This document shows positions 19,106 to 27,551 of a stretch of DNA of 64,000 bases, one piece after another. The stretch is from Gammaproteobacteria bacterium (lineage in GTDB: Bacteria > Pseudomonadota > Gammaproteobacteria > Pseudomonadales > Azotimanducaceae). The notes beneath the pieces are model-generated. The model was not told the DNA's origin. It ran no database searches and was given only the letters and a program-made list of their open reading frames with translations. The stretch lies in assembly GCA_009840305.1 (NCBI GenBank), contig VXNY01000028.1, forward strand, positions 185,238-249,237, written 5' to 3'. Position 1 is the stretch's first letter. Each line of letters starts with the position of its first letter. Position numbers and translations under genes: made by a program.

Positions 19106-20199
19106 CTGAGCGCATCGTACAGCGTTTAGAAGAATGTGCGGATCGGTACGTCGAAATTCAAGCACTGCTTGGAGATCCTGATGTAGTGGACGACAAAGAC
19201 CAGTTTAAGTCTCTATCCCAAGAGTATTCCGAGCTCGAACCGATCGTTAATGCTTACGAAAAATTGCGGACCGTTGAAGCTGAACTCGAGAGCACAAGGG
19301 AATTACTTAATTCACAAGACGGAGAGATGCGACTCCTCGCCGAAGATGAAATTGAACAATTGTCGCCACTTCTAGACGAAGCGGTTAGCAATGTTGAAAA
19401 ATTGCTATTGCCCACGGATCCGGATGACACCGCCAACGTGTATCTCGAAATCAGAGCTGGTACCGGTGGCGATGAAGCTGCTCTGTTTGCTGGGGACTTG
19501 GTCAAGATGTATGAACGCTACGCGCAATCTCAGGGATGGATTGCTCGCCTTGTGAGCGTAAAACCGACCCCTCAAGGTGGTTTTAAAGAAGCGATTTTCC
19601 GTATTTCCGGGAACGAGGTCTTTTCCCGACTAAAGTTTGAATCGGGCGTGCACCGCGTTCAACGAATTCCAATCACTGAATCACAAGGTCGCGTTCACAC
19701 TTCGGCGTGTACCGTTGCGATCTTACCTGAAATCGAGGAGCTCACCGAGGTCGAAGTGAAAGACTCCGATCTACGCATCGACACTTACCGAGCATCTGGC
19801 GCAGGGGGTCAGCACGTCAATAAAACCGATTCTGCAGTGCGCATCACTCATCTCCCAACCGGAGTCGTCGCGGAATGTCAAGAAGAACGGTCCCAGCATC
19901 AAAACAAAGAACGTGCTCTAGCATTGATCAAGTCAAGACTGCTCAATGAGAAAAAGCGCGATCAAGAACAAGCACGCACGCAAGACCGCAAGCTCCAAGT
20001 AGGATCTGGAGATCGATCTGAACGAATTCGCACATACAACTTTCCCCAGGGGCGTCTCACGGACCATCGTGTCGGCTTAACACTGTACAAACTCGATGAA
20101 ATTTTGGCTGGTTCGCTAGACCAGGTGATTGATCCGCTTGTTCAGGTCCATCAAGCCGACTTGCTACGCGAGCTCAGACTTGAAGACTCAGTCATGTAA
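19096..20199 (+). CDS. prfA: Peptide chain release factor 1
   Basis: Recognises UAA and UAG stop codons and triggers peptide release. 367 residues, full length. Domain order is normal: N-terminal helical domain, AGTGGDEAALFAGDL, the stop-codon-reading loop, GAGGQHVNKTDSAVRITH with the catalytic GGQ, and the C-terminal RTYNFPQGRLTDHR. The tripeptide anticodon site, usually Pro-Ala-Thr or Pro-Val-Thr, is Pro-Ile-Thr here (IPITESQGRVHTS). That surrounding sequence is RF1-type, not RF2. It overlaps hemA by 10 bp and leads into prmC, whose product methylates the GGQ glutamine. Confidence 0.97.
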   Translation: MPLAERIVQRLEECADRYVEIQALLGDPDVVDDKDQFKSLSQEYSELEPIVNAYEKLRTVEAELESTRELLNSQDGEMRLLAEDEIEQLSPLLDEAVSNVEKLLLPTDPDDTANVYLEIRAGTGGDEAALFAGDLVKMYERYAQSQGWIARLVSVKPTPQGGFKEAIFRISGNEVFSRLKFESGVHRVQRIPITESQGRVHTSACTVAILPEIEELTEVEVKDSDLRIDTYRASGAGGQHVNKTDSAVRITHLPTGVVAECQEERSQHQNKERALALIKSRLLNEKKRDQEQARTQDRKLQVGSGDRSERIRTYNFPQGRLTDHRVGLTLYKLDEILAGSLDQVIDPLVQVHQADLLRELRLEDSVM

Positions 20200-20218
20200 T
20201 ACGACAACCGAGTTTAAC

Positions 20219-21022
20219 TTGGGTCATTGCTTCGATCGGGCGAAAGCACAAGTCGGTACTGACGACGCAATGCTATTAGCGACCCAACTTCTCGGAGTGT
20301 CTTTCACGGAGTTATACACAGAGAGGGGACGTCGACTGTCTCTTGCTGACGTCGAAAAACTGAAAAGTGCAGTACAACGGCGACTTTGCGGTGAACCGAT
20401 CGCATACATCACCGGCTACCGGATGTTTCGAAGTCTAGACCTCCGTGTTTCTGCTGATGTTTTGATTCCTCGTTTTGAAACTGAATTATTAGTTGATGTG
20501 GTCATCGAACTCACGTCCAACAGAGGTCGCGTATTGGATCTCGGAACGGGTTCGGGGGCGATCGCGATTGCTCTCAGCAAGACTAAAGAATTGCAAGTCG
20601 TTGCAGTTGATAACGACGAACGCACGTTGCAGGTATGCGCCGAAAATTGTCGTGAGCATGAGGCTAAAGTTGAGCTGGTTTGTTCAAATTGGTTCGAAAA
20701 CGTAAGAGGACGCTTTGACACCATAGTCTCAAATCCACCTTATATCGCGGCGGACGATCCACACTTAGAAGAAGGGGATCTTAGATTTGAACCACCCGCT
20801 GCACTGGTGGGCGGACGTAGCGGTCTCGAACACTTAGAAGAAATAATTACCTCATCAATGAATTTCTTAAATCCTGGTGGCTGGCTTGTTGTCGAACACG
20901 GCTATGATCAACAAGCTAGCGTCAAGAAGTTGTTTGCAGATCGAGGATACTTAGACATTCAACATCGTTGCGACTATACAGATACACCGCGGGTGATGTG
21001 GGGGCGGTCACGTGGAAGATAA
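20219..21022 (+). CDS. prmC: Peptide chain release factor N5-glutamine methyltransferase
   Basis: Methylates the glutamine of the GGQ motif in RF1 and RF2 using S-adenosylmethionine. The methyltransferase core shows VLDLGTGSGAIAIAL for AdoMet binding and the substrate motif SNPPYI. The helical N-terminal domain includes DDAMLLATQLLGV and GEPIAYITGYRMF, then DVLIPRFETELLVD. The start is uncertain because no ATG or GTG lies in frame before the conserved region: TTG at 20219 fits the family length (about 267 residues), while TTG codons at 20129 or 20138 would overlap prfA deeply. It overlaps moeB by 11 bp. Order prfA-prmC-moeB is conserved. Confidence 0.93.
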   Translation: MGHCFDRAKAQVGTDDAMLLATQLLGVSFTELYTERGRRLSLADVEKLKSAVQRRLCGEPIAYITGYRMFRSLDLRVSADVLIPRFETELLVDVVIELTSNRGRVLDLGTGSGAIAIALSKTKELQVVAVDNDERTLQVCAENCREHEAKVELVCSNWFENVRGRFDTIVSNPPYIAADDPHLEEGDLRFEPPAALVGGRSGLEHLEEIITSSMNFLNPGGWLVVEHGYDQQASVKKLFADRGYLDIQHRCDYTDTPRVMWGRSRGR

Positions 21023-21755
21023 ACAGTTATTACGCTACAGCCGTCAGATCATGCTGCCAGAGATTGACGTATTAGGTCAAGAAAAAATCAATTCGTCCCA
21101 CGTAGTGATTGTCGGTTTAGGTGGTCTCGGATGCCCTGTGGCGATGTACTTGGCTGCGTCAGGTGTAGGACAACTGACTCTCGTAGATGACGATATAGTG
21201 GAACTATCGAACTTACAAAGACAAATAGCGCACACAGAGGATAGCATTGGAGATGCCAAAGTGGATGCTGCACAGCGCGCCATACGAGGAATAAACTCTC
21301 AAACGAGAGTCACTGCAGTACAAAAGCGTGTCGACAGTATCGAACTCGAAAACCTATTGACAGATGTTGAGGTTATTGTTGATGCCACCGACAATTTTGA
21401 GGTTCGATTTGCGCTCAACGCGGCATCTCGAAAATTTAACTTACCGCTTGTATCGGGTGCGGCAATTCGAATGGAAGGTCAGGTCATGGTACTAGACCCA
21501 CGCAACACGGAATCCCCTTGTTATCGGTGCCTGTATCCGTCACCATCGACGGAACCTCAAAATTGCGCTGAAAACGGTGTATTCGCACCTTTGGTGGGAG
21601 TCATTGGAGCATTGCAAGCGTTGGAGACCCTGAAGGTGATATGCGAACTATCTCACGATTCAATAGGGTGGGTGCACTATTTCGACGCCAAACGGATGGA
21701 GTGGCGAAAATTAGGACTTAAGCGAAATCCCTTATGTCCCGAGTGTGTTAACTAA
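21012..21755 (+). CDS. moeB: Molybdopterin-synthase adenylyltransferase MoeB (ThiF/HesA family)
   Basis: E1-like enzyme that adenylates the C-terminus of the MoaD sulfur carrier for molybdopterin synthesis. 247 residues, GTG start. The ATP-binding motif VVIVGLGGLGCPVAMYLA, the DDDIVELSNLQRQ segment and the DATDNFEVRF aspartate site are present. A structural zinc site is formed by CYRC and the C-terminal CPEC. ThiF cannot be excluded from sequence alone, but the hemA-prfA-prmC-moeB order favours MoeB. No other molybdopterin gene is in the window. The 3' end runs 8 bp into the inferred lipB remnant on the other strand. Confidence 0.9.
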   Translation: MEDKQLLRYSRQIMLPEIDVLGQEKINSSHVVIVGLGGLGCPVAMYLAASGVGQLTLVDDDIVELSNLQRQIAHTEDSIGDAKVDAAQRAIRGINSQTRVTAVQKRVDSIELENLLTDVEVIVDATDNFEVRFALNAASRKFNLPLVSGAAIRMEGQVMVLDPRNTESPCYRCLYPSPSTEPQNCAENGVFAPLVGVIGALQALETLKVICELSHDSIGWVHYFDAKRMEWRKLGLKRNPLCPECVN

Positions 21756-22020
21756 TAGAGTCGTAAGAAAGAACTGACTCGTAGGATAGTAAGAGAATGT
21801 TGCCTGTGTCTCCGAATTCGACGTTCTCAATGAAATTAGCGTTTTGCGTTGCTGCCGTCTCAGCCAAACAGCAAGGATTGATTTGTTGATACAGACTGAG
21901 ATCTATGTCTATGTTCAAGCAGATACCGTGATCTGATCGTCCATTTCTAATAGTAAGCCCTGGGATTATATGTTCCAGTCTTCGACGATTACTTATGGTA
22001 AATAATTGATGTATATGAAT
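21748..22020 (-). pseudogene. Decayed partial copy of lipB (C-terminal half)
   Basis: No intact gene is found between moeB and the barrel gene at 22121, but the minus strand reads as the C-terminal half of LipB. Around 21862-21965 roughly four in five bases match the intact lipB at 24553-25203 by eye, and the encoded HGICLNIDIDLSLYQQINPC parallels the intact protein. The match continues weakly to a stop at 21748. The start and the HGPGQ motif are missing, about 12 codons carrying the catalytic-site lysine are deleted, and the residues after the catalytic-cysteine motif are changed (PCCLAET for PCGLAGM). No stop codon interrupts the visible frame. The upstream limit is approximate. Confidence 0.75.
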
Positions 22021-22120
22021 ATTTCAAAAGTACAAGGTACTTGCTACTTCCAAAGTCCAGATTAGTATCACGCCGGAAAAGGCTTTGAAACAAGAATCCT
22101 GCTGAGGGAGGACCAACGAT

Positions 22121-22717
22121 TCACCATTTAAACTTCAACCCCAACGAAAAGTTGGATGCGTTGTGCGCCGATCCGAAGTAATGTGTAAATGCTAATGAGA
22201 TAGGACTATTCCAATTTTGATCGCGAGCGAATTCGACACCAGCAGAAATTAAAGAAATCCGGCCTTTATCGTTAAACACCGTAGCCGTAGTGGATTGACC
22301 GGTCTCCGTTTCTACCGATACTTCAGCCCAATCGTCGAAATACGCCAGTCCTACTTTGAGTACCAAATTGAACGTATTATTTAAAGGACGGGTGTACTTC
22401 CCAGAGAGTGAAGTGTAGAGAATACCAGGAGAGTCTACTTCATAGCTCGTAGCTTGTGCGAACAAGTCTGCATCGATACGTTCGACGTAGCTAAATTCAT
22501 CGGCCGAAGGGGCGACGTCAATTGAGAATTCAACGCCAAATAGATTATTTATGTCTCGTCCAATAGCCAATGGAATCCCAATTCCTTCTCCAACACCCGA
22601 CGATTCGTTTTCAAAAAACGAAGAAAATCCGAAGGATACGTACCAGGGTTTTTCGACAGCTTGAACGGACGGAGCCGTGACTATGAGCAAGACCAACCCA
22701 CATGTTAGCATTTTCAT
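22121..22717 (-). CDS. Outer-membrane beta-barrel protein, 198 aa
   Basis: Predicted small outer-membrane barrel. A cleavable signal peptide (about residues 1-20, ending VQA) is followed by alternating strands rich in aromatic and small residues: WYVSFGFSSFF, GIGIPLAIGRDINNLFGVEFS, LNLVLKVGLAYF-like repeats, and a last strand FSLGLKFKW ending in an aromatic residue, the usual BAM recognition signal. The size fits an eight-stranded OmpA/OmpW/PagP-like barrel. The family cannot be named more exactly. It stands alone beside the lipB remnant, with its promoter in the AT-rich region after 22717. Confidence 0.8.
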   Translation of the reverse strand: MKMLTCGLVLLIVTAPSVQAVEKPWYVSFGFSSFFENESSGVGEGIGIPLAIGRDINNLFGVEFSIDVAPSADEFSYVERIDADLFAQATSYEVDSPGILYTSLSGKYTRPLNNTFNLVLKVGLAYFDDWAEVSVETETGQSTTATVFNDKGRISLISAGVEFARDQNWNSPISLAFTHYFGSAHNASNFSLGLKFKW

Positions 22718-23145
22718 TTAGTGTTTCCTTTTTGGATACAAATGCAAAGTGCAACGTCGCAAGATTAGGACATATATACGAAACTACACAAGAAGGCAAC
22801 TAATTATAACGAAAATATGTCACATAGAGGCATAACATATCGTTTAAGTCCGGATACTAATGCCCGCACGCGACAATTTGCGTGTTTAGCACGTGCGAGT
22901 CGGTCCATGTTGAGTTCCGGACGCAGTGGCAACGCGAATGTGAACGCAGCGTTGAATACCTAGGCTTCCGGATTAGGACGTCCGGACGTAGAAAACGAAT
23001 GAGCTATTCGTGATTTCGTGAAACGTCAAAACGTAGCACAACTACGATTTGTGTAGTTTTGTATATAAGTCTCATTATCACATAAAATAACCAACTAGCC
23101 CCACCCAGGGGATAGTTCAATGCAATTCAAACCCAAGTTAGTCCG
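22718..23145. other. Intergenic region with divergent promoters, no gene seen
   Basis: 428 bp between the divergent barrel gene and the gene at 23146. No convincing ORF or RNA was seen. A small inverted repeat (AACTAC, seven-base loop, GTAGTT) lies at 23040-23058, followed by a few T residues. The sequence near both ends is AT-rich, consistent with promoters for both genes, but no confident -35/-10 pair was picked. Confidence 0.5.
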
Positions 23146-24339
23146 GTGATTCACACGTCGCGCCTCGAAACTGCGTGTGGCCTGCTTCGAAGAAGGGTCG
23201 GTGTACCATCGCACATTGGGAAGTGGGTCGCCATCATCGCGTTAATCTGTTCTGTGGGAGCTTTGGGAATGAGGGTTGGACCACGTTTAGACGGACCGTC
23301 ACCTGAGGAGACTCAAGGTATTCAAGATCCGTCCGAGGTCCTAAAACCGAGACTAACTATTCCTTCAATGCGGCTGGCGATACCAGTGCTCAATCCTGGT
23401 ATTCCCAAGAGTACGCAGGAACAGGAGAACGAGGGCATTTGGCCTGAACTGCGAAATGCCGAAGCAGTCCGTATTGCATTTAAGATGAAGGATTGGATAA
23501 CGCGATATAACCAATTCGACTCCGTCATTGTTTCAGCAGATGTCTCCGTCAGTGCAGACTTGTTTTTAGTGGCGCGCATTGTTCAGTCAAATAGTGAAGT
23601 AATGACTCTCGCTTATCGGATCGTGGATGCGCGCGGCGTGATTTGGACCGAAGAGAGAATAAAAACATATCGCGCAGAAATTGGTTGGCACGAGCGCTAC
23701 GGCAAAACAGACAGAGATCCGTTCGACCCGTTGTACCAGGACATTGCCGAGGACGTTTACCTTGAGCTCGCTAACAAAAGCAACTCACACGTCAATCAAC
23801 ACAAACGTAACGAGTTTGTCGGGCCACGTTTATCACGGCGATCTGAATTAGAGTTAATCACAATCACCAGAGATTTGGCATTCGCAAAGTATGTGTCGCC
23901 CGAATTCCATGACTGTCTAAAGGAGACTGGTAATCGACTGGAGATTCAGTATGTGCCTGAACACACTTCAGAATCGTGGCTACGCATTATGTCCGTGATG
24001 ACTCGTGAAGAGGATTTCGTCCGCGTTATCGAAAAATATTACAAGGAGTTCGTCGCAAAAATTGAACCAGACTACCGAGCTTGGCAACAGGATGCCTTTC
24101 CCATCGCTCGCAAACTACGAGTCGAGCAAGACAAAAGAGAAGCACTCACAGAGATTAACAATCTTGGTAGTAGAATGCATACCACGATAACACCTACAAG
24201 AATCGACGTAAATGGAAAAGTGGTAACTCTTACTGGAAGTGTTCAGTCACAATTTGCGGCTTGGCGATCAATGATCACCGACATCTACGAAGCGTCAAAA
24301 AGTTCAAACGCAGTCAAGATTATTTCTGCTGATCCATAG
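23146..24339 (+). CDS. Membrane-anchored protein with C-terminal BON-like segment, paralogue of the gene at 38485
   Basis: Unnamed family. A GTG start gives 397 residues with an N-terminal anchor or signal (about residues 27-44). The region from about residue 70 on matches the protein at 38485-39792 closely: IPVLNPGIPKSTQ, GIWPELRNAEAVR, RYNQFDSVIVSADVSVSADLF, VDARGVIWTEER and GWHERYGKTDRDPFD all have near-identical counterparts. The pattern around SADLFLVARIV and the DARG turn resembles CsgG/LpoB-type folds, an inference. The end (RIDVNGKVVTLTGSVQSQF) looks like one BON repeat. Compared with the paralogue it lacks about 50 residues, an Ala/Gly-rich hydrophobic insert. It stands outside the large operon, between the lipB remnant and lipB. 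Confidence 0.8.
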   Translation: MIHTSRLETACGLLRRRVGVPSHIGKWVAIIALICSVGALGMRVGPRLDGPSPEETQGIQDPSEVLKPRLTIPSMRLAIPVLNPGIPKSTQEQENEGIWPELRNAEAVRIAFKMKDWITRYNQFDSVIVSADVSVSADLFLVARIVQSNSEVMTLAYRIVDARGVIWTEERIKTYRAEIGWHERYGKTDRDPFDPLYQDIAEDVYLELANKSNSHVNQHKRNEFVGPRLSRRSELELITITRDLAFAKYVSPEFHDCLKETGNRLEIQYVPEHTSESWLRIMSVMTREEDFVRVIEKYYKEFVAKIEPDYRAWQQDAFPIARKLRVEQDKREALTEINNLGSRMHTTITPTRIDVNGKVVTLTGSVQSQFAAWRSMITDIYEASKSSNAVKIISADP

Positions 24340-24552
24340 TTCCCATCAATTGCCACCTAGAGGTCTCGAAAACGTGCTAAGGCGGGGAAAGGAAGCTTGA
24401 TTACTTGACGACCCATTATCCTTCCAAGGGTTGGGTGTCGAAACTGAGGAAAAGGGTGCGATCATCGCGCTCAAACTAAGAGTTTCTTCCTCACAAGGAA
24501 GGATGGGAACACTACTTTGACAACGAGCTTAAGGAATGGCAAATGTTTCGAC

Positions 24553-25203
24553 TCAAGCGAAATCTTTCATAGCTCGATTATGGACCGCGACGTTATCGTA
24601 AGAGAATACTGTTTGATATGCACTTACCAGCTTTGATACAGCTTCTTCCAAGCTTGTATTCTTGACGTAATCGGCGATTTGCGTGACCGCCATCCCAGCC
24701 AAACCGCAAGGATTTATTTGCTGATACGGACTGAGATCCATGTCCACGTTCAAGCAGATTCCGTGATAGGACCGACCATGTCGAATACGCAGACCTAGAG
24801 CACCAATCTTTTTGTTTTCGACATAGACTCCTGGGTTGCCTTCGAGTCGAGATGCATTGATTCCGTATTCGCGAAGAGTATGAATCATCACTGCTTCTAA
24901 ATTTGATACAAACGTATGGACTGTCTCTTTCACGCGCCGTAGATCTCGTAATAAATAAGCGACGATTTGACCAGGTCCGTGGTAGGTTACTTGACCCCCG
25001 CGATCGGTATAAACAACGGGGATTTCCTTTGGATCGAGGATGTGCATGCTTTTAGCAGCTTGACCCATTGTGAAGACGGCACGATGTTCAGTAATCCACA
25101 ATTCATCAGCAGTCGTACTGTCACGTGAATCGGTAAACTCCTTCATTGCATCCCAAACGGACACGTAGTCGGTCGTCTTTAGGTCCCGTACGGACAGCTC
25201 CAC
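24553..25203 (-). CDS. lipB: Octanoyl-[acyl-carrier-protein] transferase LipB
   Basis: Transfers octanoate from acyl carrier protein to lipoate-dependent enzymes, the first step of lipoate synthesis. 216 residues, normal length. Key sites are present: RGGQVTYHGPGQIV (residues about 68-80), the lysine in KKIGALGLR (about 132) and the catalytic cysteine in INPCGLAGM (about 166). It is the last gene of the minus-strand envelope block, 6 bp after dacA. lipA, which usually follows or lies nearby, is not in the window. A decayed partial copy lies at 21748-22020. Confidence 0.97.
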   Translation of the reverse strand: MELSVRDLKTTDYVSVWDAMKEFTDSRDSTTADELWITEHRAVFTMGQAAKSMHILDPKEIPVVYTDRGGQVTYHGPGQIVAYLLRDLRRVKETVHTFVSNLEAVMIHTLREYGINASRLEGNPGVYVENKKIGALGLRIRHGRSYHGICLNVDMDLSPYQQINPCGLAGMAVTQIADYVKNTSLEEAVSKLVSAYQTVFSYDNVAVHNRAMKDFA

Positions 25204-25209
25204 AGAACG

Positions 25210-26430
25210 CTAGTCCGTTGAGTTTTCGTCACTTTCAATCGAAGTCGACACGGTGATGGTTTGAGGCCCTTTGACCTTTTCTTCTTTTGGAACCGTTGAG
25301 AACCAAGATTTGACTCCATTCCACATTTCCGTGAAAAAATTTATTTTCTTGACTTCATGCATCGCGTAGACATCACTTCGAGCTACCTCTTTGTCGTCGA
25401 TGGAAACGATCAGTGTCCCCACAACTGCGTCTTTTTTGATCGGTGCGTCGAGTGGCTCGGGTAAATATATTTGATATTTTGAACCTTCTCCACCCCCTGC
25501 TGGTACAAGACGATATAAGTCTTCCTTTATGCGTACTTGAAGTCCTTTACCCGCGCCCTTTTTCACATAAAGTAGATCAAACCTGTTCTGCATCCCAGCG
25601 ACTAGCCGGCGTTCGAAATAGCGAAAGCCGTAGTTGAGCAATTTTCTAGTATCGTTTATACGCTCTTGGTCACTCGATGTTCCCATGACGGCGGTTATAA
25701 GTCTGAGCCCGTTGCGTTCAGCTGAGGCTACCAAGCAAAATCCTGCCTCGTCCGTGTACCCCGTTTTCACACCATCGACAGTTGGGTCGATCGTTAAGAG
25801 CCGATTTCTGTTAGGTTGAGTGATTTCGTTGTAAGTAAACTCTAGCTCGGAATACATTTTGTATTGGGCGGGAAATCTCGAAATCAGTGCTTGTGCTAAC
25901 AACGCGCTATCGTAGGCTGTGGACAGGTGTTCGGGATGAGGTAATCCTGTAGAGTTCTCATAGTGAGTATTTTTCAATCCAAGTTCTTTAGCGTAGGAGT
26001 TCATGATTTTGGCAAACTCTACTTCATCTCCTGCGATATGTTCGGCTAGCGCGACACTTGCATCGTTTCCAGATTGGATAATGATGCCACGCAACAAGTC
26101 TTCGACCGAAACCTTGGTACCCTCCCGAATGAACATCTCGGATCCTTCCGTTTTCCAAGCGTTAATACTGACTTCAACGAGTTCATCCATCCTTAGGCGT
26201 TCCGCTTCGATTTCCGCAGCCGCGACATAGTCCGTCATGATTTTCGTCAAGCTAGCAGGGGGTACTTTCAGATGTGCATTGCCTTCGGCGAGCACAGTCT
26301 TCGACTCCGCGTCCATCATCACAAAGCTTTTCGCGTTCAGCGTAGGAGGATCTGGAATGAAAGATTGGCTCCAAACACTCAAAGCCAGTGAGCCAGTTAC
26401 GATTAAGCAGAAAAACTTAGTCCTTGTCAT
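25210..26430 (-). CDS. dacA: D-alanyl-D-alanine carboxypeptidase (penicillin-binding protein 5/6 family)
   Basis: Trims the terminal D-alanine from peptidoglycan pentapeptides in the periplasm. 406 residues. A signal peptide (about 1-21) is followed by the three active-site motifs: SLTK with Ser60 and Lys63, SGN at about 120-122, and KTG at about 222-224. A C-terminal beta domain and an amphipathic tail (FFTEMWNGVKSWFSTV) would hold it at the inner membrane as in PBP5. About 17 polar residues follow that helix, longer than usual. Order mltB-dacA-lipB is conserved, but rlpA, commonly between mltB and dacA, is missing. Confidence 0.96.
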   Translation of the reverse strand: MTRTKFFCLIVTGSLALSVWSQSFIPDPPTLNAKSFVMMDAESKTVLAEGNAHLKVPPASLTKIMTDYVAAAEIEAERLRMDELVEVSINAWKTEGSEMFIREGTKVSVEDLLRGIIIQSGNDASVALAEHIAGDEVEFAKIMNSYAKELGLKNTHYENSTGLPHPEHLSTAYDSALLAQALISRFPAQYKMYSELEFTYNEITQPNRNRLLTIDPTVDGVKTGYTDEAGFCLVASAERNGLRLITAVMGTSSDQERINDTRKLLNYGFRYFERRLVAGMQNRFDLLYVKKGAGKGLQVRIKEDLYRLVPAGGGEGSKYQIYLPEPLDAPIKKDAVVGTLIVSIDDKEVARSDVYAMHEVKKINFFTEMWNGVKSWFSTVPKEEKVKGPQTITVSTSIESDENSTD

Positions 26431-26498
26431 TGAAAGATTCCTCCTGAATCAATTATTTTGTGTTGAATTCACTAGCGAGTGGCGAATGTCTGCGAATC

Positions 26499-27551
26499 CT
26501 ACATTTTTTTCTGAATTTCGGTAGCTAGCTCGAACACTGCTCTCGCGTAAAGGCGACTGGGGTTGTATCTTGTGATCGAGTAAAAATTTTCGAATCCAAG
26601 CATGTATTGCAAAGTAGGGGATTCCTTATCGTCTAATTTATACGCAAACAACGCTGCCTTTTGGGTGCTTGGTGCCGAACTCTTGATACCTAAAGCTTGC
26701 CACTCTTCTACCGTTGTTGAGAATTCTTCAAGCGTTAAATTTGCATGTACTGCGGGCGAACCCTGAGACGTATCAATCTCAACAGACTCCATTATTAAAC
26801 CATCCTTTGTCCAGTTGTGTTCGGCAAAATAGTTTGCAACACTGCCGATCGCATCAGAGATATTGGACCAGATATCACGCATCCCGTCTTTGTCAAAGTC
26901 GATTGCAAAGTGCCGATAGCTGGAGGGGATGAACTGGCCATATCCCATCGCGCCAGCGTACGAGCCTATTAGATCTTCGATAGATCGACCCTGCCCGCTG
27001 GAAAGGTTATTTAGTTTTCGATCACATGCGTCGTCAGCATCAAACGGTTTGATTCGTTCTTCGCAAGCAAGAACAAAAAATTGCTTCAGTTCCCTCCGAA
27101 AAAGCTTTTCGCGACGCGGATAATCTAAACCCAAAGTCGCCAAGGCATCCATGACTCGATAACTACCCATATTTCCGCCATAGTTCGTTTCGATACCGAT
27201 GACCGCCGCGATAATATGAGCTGGGACTTCGTACTCGTCGAATGCTCTGTCCAAATCGTCTCTGTGGTTACGAATGAATTTCACACCGTCATTGACGCGC
27301 TTTCTTTGAATGAAGATGTTTCGATATTGAAACCAAGGCTTTGTCTCAGCTGGTCGATCCATGATCTCGATGATATCGGGTTTGTGTTTAATCTCTTTAA
27401 ACACAGACATTAGAGTGGCGCGGTCAAACGAGTATTCTGACACCAGCTCATCCACTAACGCGCCGACCTTTTCATGCCCGCTATAGTCCGCTACGAGTGG
27501 AAACCAAGAAATTAAAACGAGTGTAGTTGAGAGCGCGAATATCCTATTCAT
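26499..27551 (-). CDS. mltB: Membrane-bound lytic murein transglycosylase B
   Basis: Cleaves the glycan strand of peptidoglycan with formation of 1,6-anhydro ends. The catalytic glutamate is in GIETNYGGN. Other MltB landmarks are YPRREKLFRREL, the GSYAGAMGYGQFIPSSY substrate loop, and a DFDKDGMRDIW loop of the calcium-site type. An N-terminal hydrophobic signal (about residues 3-20) has no clear lipobox, so it may be secreted rather than lipidated. The ATG at 27551 shares one base with the rodA stop (TAATG); the longer frame to 27581 would overlap rodA and is less likely. 350 residues. Confidence 0.95.
   Translation of the reverse strand: MNRIFALSTTLVLISWFPLVADYSGHEKVGALVDELVSEYSFDRATLMSVFKEIKHKPDIIEIMDRPAETKPWFQYRNIFIQRKRVNDGVKFIRNHRDDLDRAFDEYEVPAHIIAAVIGIETNYGGNMGSYRVMDALATLGLDYPRREKLFRRELKQFFVLACEERIKPFDADDACDRKLNNLSSGQGRSIEDLIGSYAGAMGYGQFIPSSYRHFAIDFDKDGMRDIWSNISDAIGSVANYFAEHNWTKDGLIMESVEIDTSQGSPAVHANLTLEEFSTTVEEWQALGIKSSAPSTQKAALFAYKLDDKESPTLQYMLGFENFYSITRYNPSRLYARAVFELATEIQKKM

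Noticed and set aside
24340..24552. A lipA fragment in the gap after lipB
   Set aside because: A short plus-strand frame exists but shows no LipA motif; small inverted repeats (CTTCCT/AGGAAG at 24486-24501) explain nothing definite.
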